A DNA stretch of 58,825 nt from Ornatilinea sp. (lineage in GTDB: Bacteria > Chloroflexota > Anaerolineae > Anaerolineales > Anaerolineaceae), in the NCBI GenBank assembly GCA_018433975.1, contig JAHDQE010000079.1:1-58825 (forward strand), written 5' to 3'. The notes under the pieces are model-generated. The model did not search any database and was not told where the DNA came from. It was given only the letters and a program-made list of their open reading frames with translations. Numbering within the stretch: the stretch's first letter is position 1; the number at the start of each line of letters is the position of its first letter. The translations under genes were made by a program, and so were the position numbers. Shown here piece by piece: positions 8,704 through 18,344 of the stretch.

Positions 8704-10266
8704 TTACCTGCCAAACAGCTCTTTTGCAATCCGATAAAGGTTATAAGTGAAATCAGGTTTGAAGGACTGTTTTATATTTATATCGGACAAAATATTTTTA
8801 GCCAGCTCTGTGTCCCTTGCATACACGGAGATGACAAAATTGCGCTGGCCTTCTACGTGGAGAACCGGAATATCTTGAAGATATTGGAAACCGTACGTGG
8901 ACAACAAATCTGTGTAATTGCGCTGTGATTCATATTGTGATTCACTGGTAAGGTCAAAATTTCGCAGGGCAATGGTTGCGTTGGAGTTTTGATAAATTTC
9001 ATCCAGAGTCATCTGCTGCCTGGCAAGCAGTCCATTGGTAAGCCCAATCGTCTCGTAAGTATTCCAATCACTGAAATAGCACACAGCGCCAGCATCATGA
9101 TACACCAGCCATCTGGCAGGTTGGCGATACTTTGCCATAGTTTTTCCAATCAAAATAATGTTTTGCTCCGCGTGACCGGTAGCACCAGCAAAATAACTTG
9201 CCCCCAGCATGTTTCCAATATTCAAACCGACGCACATTACCATCAGGATGATCAAAGCTGGCTTATACTTTTTGACGTTTTGCAGGAGAAATCCAATGGC
9301 CGGGATGCCTGCATAGGTCAGTAGGACCAGACAGGGCCACTGATATCTGGACATGACGTTCATAATTGGGTCAACGGACAGATAATAGAGCAGATATGCC
9401 ACAGCTGTCAGGAGCATATAGAGGGAGGTCCGATTCCTCATTGGAAAAACTGCGTAAATGGATAATGCCAGATAAGGAAGCGCTATTGTAAGCATGAAAA
9501 ACAACATGCGTTTGAAAGCAAGTGTATTGAAAATTTCCTGCTTTGCATAAAAGGTATTGGGCAGAAAATCACCATACCAGAATATTAGAAGAGCATAGAC
9601 CCCTGCTAAAAGAAACAAAAAGCCAACCCCGGTGATGGCAACCCGTTTGAACTGTCCATGAATCAAATCCGCCAGGAACACCAGGGCACAAAGGATGGCA
9701 CCCTCGGGCCTTGTAAGAAACGTGAGCGCGCCGAAAATATACGCCCGCCGGAATTGTCCTTTCCCATACGCTCTGACTGTAAGGAGCATTAACAATGAAA
9801 AAAGCATCGTTTCCATTGCGCTGTTGACATGCAGCCCATACCCAAATTGGGTGAAGACCAATAATGTAACAATGATTTTAAATGAAAGACGAATGGATAA
9901 AGCGTCAATTTCTATACAGATGAAACCAATTATGAGCAGCAATGCTGCAAAAGAGAAGAGTTGCGCCACCAGAACCAGAATGTCTTTATTATCGGTAAAC
10001 AAAACCGGAATTGCATTCAAAATCATCCACAGGAGGCTGGTATAGCCCATACTCGGGTTTCCCAGATCGGCCTGGTTCCAAATGGGAATACCGAATCTGG
10101 CAAAGTTAAAAGAATACCTCAGTGTAATGAGCGCATCATCCATCAAGTAATTATGGGTCAATAGAACACCGCAAAGGCTTGCAATGCCCGCTATCCCCAA
10201 CAAAAGCCAGAAGGATTTAGTGTTAATTGAGCTCTGAGATCCCGTTTTCCGTAATTTGGTTAACAT
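8704..10266 (-). CDS. GT-C fold membrane glycosyltransferase-like protein
   Basis: The 520-residue integral membrane protein has about ten hydrophobic segments. After the first helix it carries LMDDALITLRYSFNFARFG and MGYTSLLW, the first-loop acidic motif (DD) characteristic of GT-C enzymes related to the AftB-like and PMT-like groups. The loop YGDFLPNTFYAKQ near residue 232 is also typical. The C-terminal 130 residues form a soluble extracytoplasmic domain. These enzymes use polyprenyl-phosphate sugars on the outer face of the membrane. Its presence suggests that the polymer, or a surface protein, receives a sugar after export. Which polyprenyl sugar is used is unknown. Confidence 0.8.
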   Translation of the reverse strand: MLTKLRKTGSQSSINTKSFWLLLGIAGIASLCGVLLTHNYLMDDALITLRYSFNFARFGIPIWNQADLGNPSMGYTSLLWMILNAIPVLFTDNKDILVLVAQLFSFAALLLIIGFICIEIDALSIRLSFKIIVTLLVFTQFGYGLHVNSAMETMLFSLLMLLTVRAYGKGQFRRAYIFGALTFLTRPEGAILCALVFLADLIHGQFKRVAITGVGFLFLLAGVYALLIFWYGDFLPNTFYAKQEIFNTLAFKRMLFFMLTIALPYLALSIYAVFPMRNRTSLYMLLTAVAYLLYYLSVDPIMNVMSRYQWPCLVLLTYAGIPAIGFLLQNVKKYKPALIILMVMCVGLNIGNMLGASYFAGATGHAEQNIILIGKTMAKYRQPARWLVYHDAGAVCYFSDWNTYETIGLTNGLLARQQMTLDEIYQNSNATIALRNFDLTSESQYESQRNYTDLLSTYGFQYLQDIPVLHVEGQRNFVISVYARDTELAKNILSDINIKQSFKPDFTYNLYRIAKELFGR

Positions 10267-10291
10267 CTTTCGCTTTCAAATCTGGTTTAAA

Positions 10292-11530
10292 TTACCGATA
10301 ATGCGTTTTTAAAATCACTCGTTCGATTTTGTCTACGTATTTTTCTATATCATAGTCTTCTTCAATCTCATGCCGAGCCGCGGACGTCAGCTCCTGGGTG
10401 ATTTCCGGATTCGCCATCAGTATCTTGATCAAATCCACAACCGCGGATTCATCCCATGGGTTGACGATGAAGCCGTTTTTATGATCCCGGATAACCTCAT
10501 CCGACCCTTCATTGCCATAAGAAATTACAATACAACCACACGATATGGCCTCCAGAGGGACACGAGAAAAACCGGTCCTAAAATAACTGGGGAAAAAGCA
10601 GATATCCGCTTCCAGGTATTGTTGTATAAGAGCTTCGATGGACAACATTGGAAGCATGGTTATTTGTTCATCCAGATGAAGCTTCTGAATTTCTTCGATG
10701 ACTTCATCATAGTAGCCATCCACCCATTTGGCACCTGCCAGAACCAATCGGGCATCGATTCCGGCCTCAAGCAAATGGTTCAACAGCCGCACCGCATCGA
10801 TTTGACCTTTGCGACGCTCGATCCTTCCCGGAACGATGATCTTTAACGGGCTGTTCAACTGCGCCCTCGGCCTGAAGCTGAACTTTCCCGTATCGATCCC
10901 GGAATGAATTACGCTTGTGCCCTCTACAGGGACTCCTTTGCCAAGAGCATTGCTGTGGTTCAGTTCACTGTTAAAGATAATATGTAGATTTTCCGGCCAG
11001 GCCCATTGGGTATTAATCCGTCCTCGGCCCAATTTGCACACGACCTTAATCGCAAGGGGTTTAATCCAGTTCAAAACCGCAAACCGGCTGCGATAATCCC
11101 CGGCGAAACGGAACCACCTGCCATGCTCTGTCCAGGCTTCGATCAATCCTGCCCCACCTTCATCGTAGATAACCGGAATATTTTTTGAGGCAAGATAAGG
11201 CATTAACGCTTTCGATAAAACGTACGTATGACCCAGATAAAGCACATCGGGATTGAATCGATTGATTTGATCTTCCAGCACTTTAGTATCCAGCAGGTCA
11301 AACAGCACCTCTTCCGGAAAAGACCTTGCTTTGAGCCGGTTGTGGAGTTCACGCGTGATCCGATAGTTTGAGGGTTGAGATTGTGTCAAATGCCATTGAT
11401 CCGGAATATCCGTAAGGACATGAATATTGTGGCCTCGCGTAGATAATTCATCTAGGATATTTTTCACCCGGAGTTCATAACCGCCGGCATGAAATGGAGG
11501 GTAATGAGCTGTGATTACGAGTATATTCAT
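10292..11530 (-). CDS. Glycosyltransferase family 4
   Basis: This 412-residue GT-B protein starts MNILVITAHYPPFHAGGYELRV. It has IIVPGRIERRKGQIDAVRLL at the start of the donor domain and FPSYFRTGFSRVPLEAISCG as the EX7E-type region, close to the nucleotide-sugar site. The variant TGFSRVPLEAIS, instead of EGxPNVxLEAMA, is seen in a subset of GT4 enzymes. It is 27 bases downstream of the small GT-A-like gene and 26 bases upstream of the GT-C gene. Specificity is unknown. Confidence 0.9.
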   Translation of the reverse strand: MNILVITAHYPPFHAGGYELRVKNILDELSTRGHNIHVLTDIPDQWHLTQSQPSNYRITRELHNRLKARSFPEEVLFDLLDTKVLEDQINRFNPDVLYLGHTYVLSKALMPYLASKNIPVIYDEGGAGLIEAWTEHGRWFRFAGDYRSRFAVLNWIKPLAIKVVCKLGRGRINTQWAWPENLHIIFNSELNHSNALGKGVPVEGTSVIHSGIDTGKFSFRPRAQLNSPLKIIVPGRIERRKGQIDAVRLLNHLLEAGIDARLVLAGAKWVDGYYDEVIEEIQKLHLDEQITMLPMLSIEALIQQYLEADICFFPSYFRTGFSRVPLEAISCGCIVISYGNEGSDEVIRDHKNGFIVNPWDESAVVDLIKILMANPEITQELTSAARHEIEEDYDIEKYVDKIERVILKTHYR

Positions 11531-11556
11531 TCGTTTATAGGATAACCGGTCATTTT

Positions 11557-12378
11557 TTATCCGAGTTTGTTCCTCGAGCGCAGAAAACGCCGCCGCAAAT
11601 CTCCCGGGAGTATCCCCCAGTTTCTAAACCTCAATTTTTTAACTTCACGTTCAATCTCATTACTATCCATGGATTGGTACTTTTCCAGAACGGTTTTCAT
11701 TCTGGGATTCGTATAATCCACGTCCCCTTTGGAGAATTCGCCCATATACACCAGCTCAGTTCCCAGAACCGCCAACCCAATTCGAGTGTCTCGGTTCTTC
11801 AAGAAGTTTTCCCATGTTTTTTCCAACAGCATCCAGTGTGTGGTGCTGTGTTGGGGAGAGATTGATTTCAATCCCTTATGAACTCCGTAATGAAACGCTT
11901 GGTAAGGAGATGGATTTTTGCAATGGATCGCGGCGGGTGCCAGATCTCTATCGTCAAATAAATAGTGATCTTCAGCAACAATCACAACATCCGCATTCAC
12001 ATTTTCAGGATCAAGAACCCACTCCACCGTATTGCGATAACTATTCAGTCCATTGATCAATCGCCCCGAGAAGAAGTCGGAAATCGCAATTGCCAAAACA
12101 TCCAATGAGGCATTCTGAGAAAACTTTTCTACAATACCTTCAAAAAGAAAATCCGATGTGAGAACCATATCCGCATCAATTTTAATCAGCAGATCATACT
12201 GGTCACGCTTATCTAAAAAAGAGTGATACAGGGTCCTGTGAGCTTCCAACTTGGGTAAATGTTCGAATATAAAATGATCGAATTTTCGATAAGTTTGAGC
12301 CTGAATAGACGCCAGACACTCTTCATATTCATTCTCGCCAGAGTATAAAGTTCCTACGAAAATCTTTAGATAATTCAT
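11557..12378 (-). CDS. GT-A-like protein, probable glycosyltransferase
   Basis: The 273-residue protein begins LKIFVGTLYSGENEYEECLASI, then QTYRKFDHFIFEHLPKLEAH, and has LLIKIDADMVLTSDFL near residue 70, where the DAD triplet fits a GT-A DxD metal site. The first strand lacks the usual PTYN motif of GT2, so it is a divergent family. The C-terminal half has little recognisable sequence beyond a basic tail. Its position among clear glycosyltransferase genes supports a transferase role. The exact family and substrate are not recognised. Confidence 0.65.
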   Translation of the reverse strand: MNYLKIFVGTLYSGENEYEECLASIQAQTYRKFDHFIFEHLPKLEAHRTLYHSFLDKRDQYDLLIKIDADMVLTSDFLFEGIVEKFSQNASLDVLAIAISDFFSGRLINGLNSYRNTVEWVLDPENVNADVVIVAEDHYLFDDRDLAPAAIHCKNPSPYQAFHYGVHKGLKSISPQHSTTHWMLLEKTWENFLKNRDTRIGLAVLGTELVYMGEFSKGDVDYTNPRMKTVLEKYQSMDSNEIEREVKKLRFRNWGILPGDLRRRFLRSRNKLG

Positions 12379-12405
12379 TTAAGAATCATAATCTCCAAAT
12401 AATCA

Positions 12406-12492
12406 TCAGTGATTAAAAATACAATCCAACCACTCCTGGAAATATTTCGTCAATTGCATTGGATAAGTCCAATAAACAATATTATTAAACAT
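12406..12492 (-). CDS. Possible 28-codon ORF in the gap between two GT genes
   Basis: An ATG at 12492 overlaps the 3' end of the preceding GT2 gene (stop at 12485-12487) and opens a 28-residue frame ending in TGA at 12406. The product (start MFNNIVYWTYP, end DCIFNH) is aromatic-rich and resembles the end of a larger protein more than a stand-alone peptide. It may be the relic of a truncated gene, or noise in a 107-base gap. No function is proposed. Confidence 0.2.
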   Translation of the reverse strand: MFNNIVYWTYPMQLTKYFQEWLDCIFNH

Positions 12493-13462
12493 CTTTTCCT
12501 TTACTCAAAATGAGTATAGATAAAGATTTCCATAATTGAGTTTCGAAAGCCAATTCAGGATTGGCCACAATCCAACCTATTAATTGAGAAATTCTTTTCC
12601 TTAACCGCTTTAAAGGTTGATCCCTTAATTGTTGTACATCGCTGATGCTGATCACATCTACAAACATGGTTCGAACTAACAAGTTCTTAATGTATTTAGC
12701 ATTAACCTTACACCAACAATAAGTCGCCATTAAAAATTTCATCCGATCTTCATGTATCTGTTTTTTTGTCCTTGGGGTAGAAATACGATTTTGGTTGTGA
12801 ACCCGCCACATGGTTACAGGCATATCAAGCCTTCCGGGTAACAATTTGGAAACGAGAGCAACTCTGATTATGAAATTTGTATCTTGATGAAGACTCAACC
12901 CTTCTTCCATGTAACCCGATTTATTTAACACATCCTTTTTAATCGTGAAGCCATCCAAAGAAAAATGACCGCTGCCTCCCTCTATAAGAGCCTCTCCTAA
13001 TTCGTCAGGTTTAACAGCCCCCTTCATTGTTTTTAAAGTCTCTTCTGACCTACCTGCTTCTTGCCATCTTCGCAGAGCACTTTCATTCTCCGCATGCATA
13101 CCAATCGCTTCATACACACCCTCACAGGTCGGGTCATCTTCGAAAATCTTCTTTGCCACAGAAAATCGACTCGGCAAAAAATAATCATCGGCATCCAAGA
13201 AGGCTATAAATTCGCAATTCGCATTTCTCATTCCCAGGTTGCGGCTGGCACCTGCACCGCGGTTTTCGCCATTAGGGTGGCGTAATAATTTTACTTTGCC
13301 ATACTTTTCAGCCAGCTGCTGACAAACATCCAGGGCATTGTCAGGGGAGCCATCTTCGATCAGGAGTACTTCAGTAGTCTCTGGCTGTTGCAGAGCAGAC
13401 TCAACCGCCTGTGTGACGTAATTAGCAGCATTATAGACAGGTAGGATCACACTGACATGCAT
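12485..13462 (-). CDS. Glycosyltransferase family 2, paralogue of the WbsX-fused GT2
   Basis: The 325-residue GT-A enzyme begins VSVILPVYNAANYVTQAVES, then LIEDGSPDNALDVC and FIAFLDADDYFLPSRF (the metal-binding DADD) near residue 92. Across its first 260 residues it is strikingly similar to the C-terminal domain of the WbsX fusion encoded at 15114-17201, including shared blocks GVYEA, GGSGH, LLPGRL and RVHxxNRIS. The two genes flank the asparagine-synthetase-like gene. Gene duplication with later change of acceptor or donor is the simplest reading. The final ATG-overlapping context links it to a very short ORF downstream. Confidence 0.92.
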   Translation of the reverse strand: MHVSVILPVYNAANYVTQAVESALQQPETTEVLLIEDGSPDNALDVCQQLAEKYGKVKLLRHPNGENRGAGASRNLGMRNANCEFIAFLDADDYFLPSRFSVAKKIFEDDPTCEGVYEAIGMHAENESALRRWQEAGRSEETLKTMKGAVKPDELGEALIEGGSGHFSLDGFTIKKDVLNKSGYMEEGLSLHQDTNFIIRVALVSKLLPGRLDMPVTMWRVHNQNRISTPRTKKQIHEDRMKFLMATYCWCKVNAKYIKNLLVRTMFVDVISISDVQQLRDQPLKRLRKRISQLIGWIVANPELAFETQLWKSLSILILSKGKDV

Positions 13463-13492
13463 TAGAAAACCTTAATTGCTTTATGAAAGGGT

Positions 13493-15154
13493 TCAGGAAT
13501 TTGCTTTATCTCTTTTCGGGGCAATTTTGTTTATGAATGATCTTATGAAATATTTGGTTTTCTGTTTACAGACCTTGGTGAGACCAACTTTTGGTTTAGG
13601 GTTGAATGGAAAGGATAGTAACTCAGGCCACATCTTGTGAATAAGCTCTTTAAAAAGGATATAGTCTGGTGCCGCTCTTAAGTGTCGAGGAGCTGACAAA
13701 AGAGTCTCTATCAACAAGCGACAGTTGAAAGGGCTAATCTCCTCCACCGCTGTGTCCTGCTCTGCTGGGAAGAGAGCTCCCCAATTTCCCATCCTTTGTT
13801 CCCAGTAAAGCAAATCTAATACATCAAATCCATTCATATATTCAAAAGCTAATCCACTTCTCCATTTCTCAATTTGTTCCATAACAAACGGGATTGTATT
13901 CCTGTAACCAAATAAATCGACAAGGTCATTTAAACTACTGTCTGCAGAATTATATTGAGCAGACTTATCATAATAATTTCGGCAAATTTCCCCCCCATTT
14001 CCATTGATAACAAGCCTCTGCTCGTCAGATATGAGCTTATCATAAATCATCCGTGTTTTTGGCAAGACTCTTGCCCCTGTCACATTATGCGTAAGGAAAT
14101 GTATAAACCATCCAGGTAGTTCTTTTTTAGAATTTCTCACATCAAGATTGAATTTCATTTTTTCTGCCATATGCATTGGAATCTGTACATCAGGATGGTC
14201 TTCTGTGAGAAGCTCTTTGCGATCCACATAGCATTCCAAATTGTGCAATGAATTTCTTGCAGCAGCCAATAGAATACGACTATCCCATCCTGATGTTAGC
14301 CCCAATAATAATTCGCTTCGTAAACTAAGCGCAGTCATGCCGCCCTGTAAAATTGATGCGGCAGTATTGATAATTTCTTGAGTCTCTTTTGGTAATATTG
14401 GTTTATTGGGATAAAAGCGGATTTGTTTTGATTTCCAGTAATCCAGGTAATGGTTGGGGAGTAAATGGTAACAATTATCATAAAGTGTACTATCGCCAAC
14501 CCACGCCGATTCTTTTTGAGCATATTCCAAGCTTGTCATAAAACCTAACACGGATCGGGAGTTGGAAAAAGAAAGATGATATTTAGTATTGATGAGCTCA
14601 GGTTGAGAGGCGCACCATGGTTTTTCACCATGCTCCAAAAAGAATATTTGACGTAAACCACAGGGATCTGTGAATAAAAATGTCTCCAAATCATTCTGAA
14701 ATATTATTATCCATCGACCTATCAGTGCTTTTGTATTATTAATAAAGGATATTAAGTCTGAAGATTCATCAAGCAAAGTCCGCAGTATCTCAGTCTCATT
14801 CCATTGTGGGTGGAAAGGATCAACTGCAAGCCCAATCAGAGTCACTGTAATGTCATCATCCGTTTCTGAAGAAAACGATAAATCTTCATGAATGGATAGA
14901 ATGAGTCCTTGCTGAAGTTGATGGGAAGACCAGTAATGGTTGGGGTGAAATTCCTCAGTTCCCAAAATAAATTGGCGTCGAAAAATAAGACGTTGAGGCA
15001 GGTACTGATTGTACATAAATGGTTTGTCGACTCGAGTGCTCACTTTAGATGTAAGATCCAAAAAAAACAGATATTGTGAAAAATATTTATCAAACTTAGG
15101 ACCAAATATACCATCACAATAATCTTTTCCAATACGAAGATTCCATGACGACAA
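13493..15154 (-). CDS. Asparagine-synthetase-like amidotransferase without Cys nucleophile
   Basis: The protein of about 553 residues has an N-terminal region resembling a degenerate class II glutaminase domain (GIFGPKFD near residue 15, and FTDPCGLRQIFF near 165) and a C-terminal PP-loop ATP pyrophosphatase domain with GLTSGWDSR near residue 290. The N-terminal Cys that would release ammonia from glutamine is absent, so it may use free ammonia or another amine. No ATG is near the start; the frame opens inside the 3' end of the upstream gene. TTG at 15154 with GAGG six bases upstream is the best start; TTG at 15166 is the longest. In glycan loci such enzymes are thought to amidate uronic acids. 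This is inference. Confidence 0.75.
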   Translation of the reverse strand: MSSWNLRIGKDYCDGIFGPKFDKYFSQYLFFLDLTSKVSTRVDKPFMYNQYLPQRLIFRRQFILGTEEFHPNHYWSSHQLQQGLILSIHEDLSFSSETDDDITVTLIGLAVDPFHPQWNETEILRTLLDESSDLISFINNTKALIGRWIIIFQNDLETFLFTDPCGLRQIFFLEHGEKPWCASQPELINTKYHLSFSNSRSVLGFMTSLEYAQKESAWVGDSTLYDNCYHLLPNHYLDYWKSKQIRFYPNKPILPKETQEIINTAASILQGGMTALSLRSELLLGLTSGWDSRILLAAARNSLHNLECYVDRKELLTEDHPDVQIPMHMAEKMKFNLDVRNSKKELPGWFIHFLTHNVTGARVLPKTRMIYDKLISDEQRLVINGNGGEICRNYYDKSAQYNSADSSLNDLVDLFGYRNTIPFVMEQIEKWRSGLAFEYMNGFDVLDLLYWEQRMGNWGALFPAEQDTAVEEISPFNCRLLIETLLSAPRHLRAAPDYILFKELIHKMWPELLSFPFNPKPKVGLTKVCKQKTKYFIRSFINKIAPKRDKANS

Positions 15155-17201
15155 CAGGTTCCTCAAACAACCACAAAAGGAGTTTCAATTTCTCTTCGAT
15201 GAAATCCGGGAAATGATTAAAAAATTTAGATTTGGTTGGCTTATCTCTAAGATAATCTTCCATCATGCGATTAAATACCAACTTTCGATGATAGGCATAT
15301 CCTTTTCCCTTGCACCATTGATACATGGCCTTTCGCATTTTCATACGGTCTTGATATATTTGATTTGCGGATCGTTGAGCTGAAATACGGTTTTCACTAT
15401 GAACACGCCTGATGGCGACTGAAGAACTTAACCTGCCTGGTATTAATTTTCCAACTGCTGCCAATTTGAGAACAAAATCAGTATCTTCATAAGTATTCGC
15501 AATGGTTTCATTCATAGTGCCAGAGTTTTTCAGGATAGCGCGTTTAATCACTAATCCATTGAGGTGGATATGTCCTGAGCCACCCTTCATCAACACCTTA
15601 AACAAGTCTTCAGGGTGAACATACCGGGTCATGGTTGTCATTTGTACACTGGCCATGTTAGAAGCCAGCCAGCGTTCTTTTCCTTGCTTATCCTCAAAAT
15701 ATATGCCAACCGCCTCATAAACTCCATCATAATTAGGATTGGATTCAAATCTTTCTAATGTTTTAGAAAACCGCCCGGGCAAATAAAAATCATCTGCGTC
15801 TAAAAAAGCGATAAAAGGACAGGTGCTTTTTTCTATTCCCAGGTTCCGGGATGGGGCTGCACCACGATTCACACCATCAGGGTGTTGATATAAACACACT
15901 TTTCCATGTTTCTCGGCCAGGGATTGGCAAACTTGAAGACTGTTGTCAGGGGATCCATCTTCCACCAAAATGATCTCAACCACCTCTGGTTGCTCCAAGG
16001 CAGATTCCACTGCTTGTGTCACATAACTGGCAGCGTTATAAACCGGGATGATAACGCTCACCGAGAAATTGATAATTTTTTTTCGCGAGAAATATATTTG
16101 ATAATTGTCCAATTCATTGCGAACGGCGTTCAGAAATTTCTGTCCAAAGGCTGTGTCCGGTTCAAGATGGTTTCCTTCAGCCCATTCATTCCAGGATTTT
16201 ACGATGATGATTTTATGTTGATCTTCGTTGGGTTCAATTTTTTTTATGGCTTCACGCAGATGTTCCTGGAATATTTCTGGTGATGCATTCTTAAAAACAT
16301 ATCCATCCAAACCAGTACGGGGCGTGTTATCCCAATTTGGCATGATGCAGGGAAATTCATCAATTTCAAGTTCGCTATCCATACTTATAAATGGTCTTAT
16401 TTGCTTATAAGCATAAATATGAAAAGGTTTTTTTAAGAGTTTTTGATAAATACTTGAGGCCTGTTTCTCACCAAGTGTTTTTAGAAATAGATTTCGCAAC
16501 AGATCATATCGATATCCTCTGCCATCTGTTCGGGTAACCGAGCAGGCGTCAAAACCCAACTGCTGGATACGGGAGCCTTCTGACTTGTTCTTTATAATTC
16601 CCACCATAAACAGCCCTTTCAATCCTGCGGAAAGCGCTAGATTTTGCCAAAGTTCCAGAAAATAATCGGGTAGATGTGTAGGTTGAAAGATAACAATAAT
16701 CGGTTTTCCGTCAACCTTCATATATCGATCATCCGTAAGAGCGGGTAAGAGCGAATAAAAATGGTTTTTATCATCATCAAAACCCGGATATGTTTGTTCA
16801 ATCAAGATCCGGTCGGGTGCACCATGCCAAACTCCTGTGAAAGAATGATTAGCCCATGCCAGGCAAAAAGGGAAGTCTGGTTTGCCACTCTCTAACACTT
16901 CTCGGAAAGGTCTTTCCAACAACTGTCTACCAGCAAACCAGTAGTGCCAGTAACAAAAGCCCTCAATACCAGCCTCTCTAGCTAACTCGGCTTGGGCTTC
17001 ACGAACCTCCGGCACGCGCAGGTCATAAAACCCCAGGTCAGCAGGGATACGCGGCTGGTAGTGGCCCTTGAATAAAGGTTTTGCCTTGGCGACATTCGTC
17101 CATTCGGTAAAGCCCTTGCCCCACCATTCATCATTTTCCGGAATGGGATGGTATTGGGGAAGATAGAATGCAATCAGACGGGGTATTTTTCCGTTGGTCA
17201 T
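15114..17201 (-). CDS. WbsX-like glycosyltransferase fused to a GT2 domain
   Basis: The 695-residue protein has two domains. Residues 1 to about 355 match the WbsX type: LIAFYLPQYHPIPENDEWWG, GFTEWTNVAKAKPLFKGHYQ and ELAREAGIEGFCYWHYWF. Residues 375-695 form a GT-A family 2 domain (VSVIIPVYNAASYVTQAVES, LVEDGSPDNS, FIAFLDADDFYLPGRF). WbsX proteins are found in O-antigen and rhamnan-type loci and are regarded as glycosyltransferases or hydrolase-like proteins of uncertain reaction. A bifunctional enzyme adding two successive sugars is plausible. The gene ends 41-53 bases inside the start region of the amidotransferase gene, giving strong coupling. Confidence 0.85.
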   Translation of the reverse strand: MTNGKIPRLIAFYLPQYHPIPENDEWWGKGFTEWTNVAKAKPLFKGHYQPRIPADLGFYDLRVPEVREAQAELAREAGIEGFCYWHYWFAGRQLLERPFREVLESGKPDFPFCLAWANHSFTGVWHGAPDRILIEQTYPGFDDDKNHFYSLLPALTDDRYMKVDGKPIIVIFQPTHLPDYFLELWQNLALSAGLKGLFMVGIIKNKSEGSRIQQLGFDACSVTRTDGRGYRYDLLRNLFLKTLGEKQASSIYQKLLKKPFHIYAYKQIRPFISMDSELEIDEFPCIMPNWDNTPRTGLDGYVFKNASPEIFQEHLREAIKKIEPNEDQHKIIIVKSWNEWAEGNHLEPDTAFGQKFLNAVRNELDNYQIYFSRKKIINFSVSVIIPVYNAASYVTQAVESALEQPEVVEIILVEDGSPDNSLQVCQSLAEKHGKVCLYQHPDGVNRGAAPSRNLGIEKSTCPFIAFLDADDFYLPGRFSKTLERFESNPNYDGVYEAVGIYFEDKQGKERWLASNMASVQMTTMTRYVHPEDLFKVLMKGGSGHIHLNGLVIKRAILKNSGTMNETIANTYEDTDFVLKLAAVGKLIPGRLSSSVAIRRVHSENRISAQRSANQIYQDRMKMRKAMYQWCKGKGYAYHRKLVFNRMMEDYLRDKPTKSKFFNHFPDFIEEKLKLLLWLFEEPVVVMESSYWKRLL

Positions 17202-17207
17202 ATAAGC

Positions 17208-18344
17208 TCAAGACTCCAATACCAATTGAATAATTTCATAGATATTGGACGCATAATCTTCAATGTTAAAACGTTCTTTTGCCACCCGCCAGCCTTCCAA
17301 ACCAAGCTGCCGTCTCCATTCTGGATTATTCACCATCCTCATCATAGCTTCAACCAACTCATCGAATGTGTTGTATAAAAGACCAGTTTTCTCCTGCTCG
17401 ATGATCTCAGGTGTGCCTCCGCTATTCTTGCCGATAACCGGTAAACAGGCTGACATCGCCTCCACTGTCACCCTGCCCATGGCTTCATATTCTGAACACA
17501 TCAGGAGACAATTTGAAGCAAAATAGATCTCATATGGGTCATCCACAAACCCCCTATATTCAACTATATTGGAAATGTTTAGGGTTTCAATCAATTGTTT
17601 ACACTGATCCACATTTGCTTTTTTACCGTTCCCCGCAATCACCAATCTGACAGGTAACCCTCTTTTATAAAGCTCGGAAATGGCTTTAATCGCTGTTTTC
17701 TGACCTTTTTTGGGTTTGATTGTTCCTATAATTCCAAAAATAGTGTCCGTTTGTTTCCGAATTTCATTTTTGTGACTATAAAAGGCATCAAACTGATCTC
17801 GTGTGGCTATACCGTTGTACACCACATGAACGCGTTTTCTTCCTGATTTGAAGTAATAGTTTTTCACTGCATTGGAATTGCAAATGATCTCAGTTGAACT
17901 TTTGATCAATTCCTGAGAAATAGATTTTGGAAAAATCCACTTGAGAGAATGATCCAAATCACCAAACTCACGGATATGCCAGATATGAGGAATACGCTCC
18001 AACATTGAGACCAGCCTGCCAACCGGTGAAACAGATGAATTGGTGTAAATGATATCTATATCCCATTCCCTTACTAATTGTCGGATTGTTTTGACGGATT
18101 GATGGAAATCTCCAACCAATTGCTTTTTTCTATTGAATGATAAAGACTTTTCTGTTACCCAATTGACAATCGGGGTAATTTCATATGGAATATTGCTGGC
18201 AGAAAGCGTATTTGTAAAATTCCCTTCTCTCGGAATGACAACAAATGGTTTGATGTCATATTTTTGAAGACCTTGCAGCAGATTCATGAGTGATCTGCTG
18301 GAACCATAAAACCCGTCATAATGGGTAAGGAAAAGGACGTTCAT
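17208..18344 (-). CDS. Glycosyltransferase family 4
   Basis: The 378-residue GT-B enzyme begins NVLFLTHYDGFYGSSRSLMN, with the acceptor-side loop GFYGSSRSL. It has GIIGTIKPKKGQKTAIKAI at the start of the donor domain and CSEYEAMGRVTVEAMSACLP as the EX7E-type region (EAMGRVTVE). This variant is typical of a GT4 subset in capsule loci. Its start overlaps the stop of the FkbM methyltransferase gene by 4 bases (ATGA) and it ends 6 bases before the WbsX fusion. Sugar specificity is unknown. Confidence 0.9.
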   Translation of the reverse strand: MNVLFLTHYDGFYGSSRSLMNLLQGLQKYDIKPFVVIPREGNFTNTLSASNIPYEITPIVNWVTEKSLSFNRKKQLVGDFHQSVKTIRQLVREWDIDIIYTNSSVSPVGRLVSMLERIPHIWHIREFGDLDHSLKWIFPKSISQELIKSSTEIICNSNAVKNYYFKSGRKRVHVVYNGIATRDQFDAFYSHKNEIRKQTDTIFGIIGTIKPKKGQKTAIKAISELYKRGLPVRLVIAGNGKKANVDQCKQLIETLNISNIVEYRGFVDDPYEIYFASNCLLMCSEYEAMGRVTVEAMSACLPVIGKNSGGTPEIIEQEKTGLLYNTFDELVEAMMRMVNNPEWRRQLGLEGWRVAKERFNIEDYASNIYEIIQLVLES

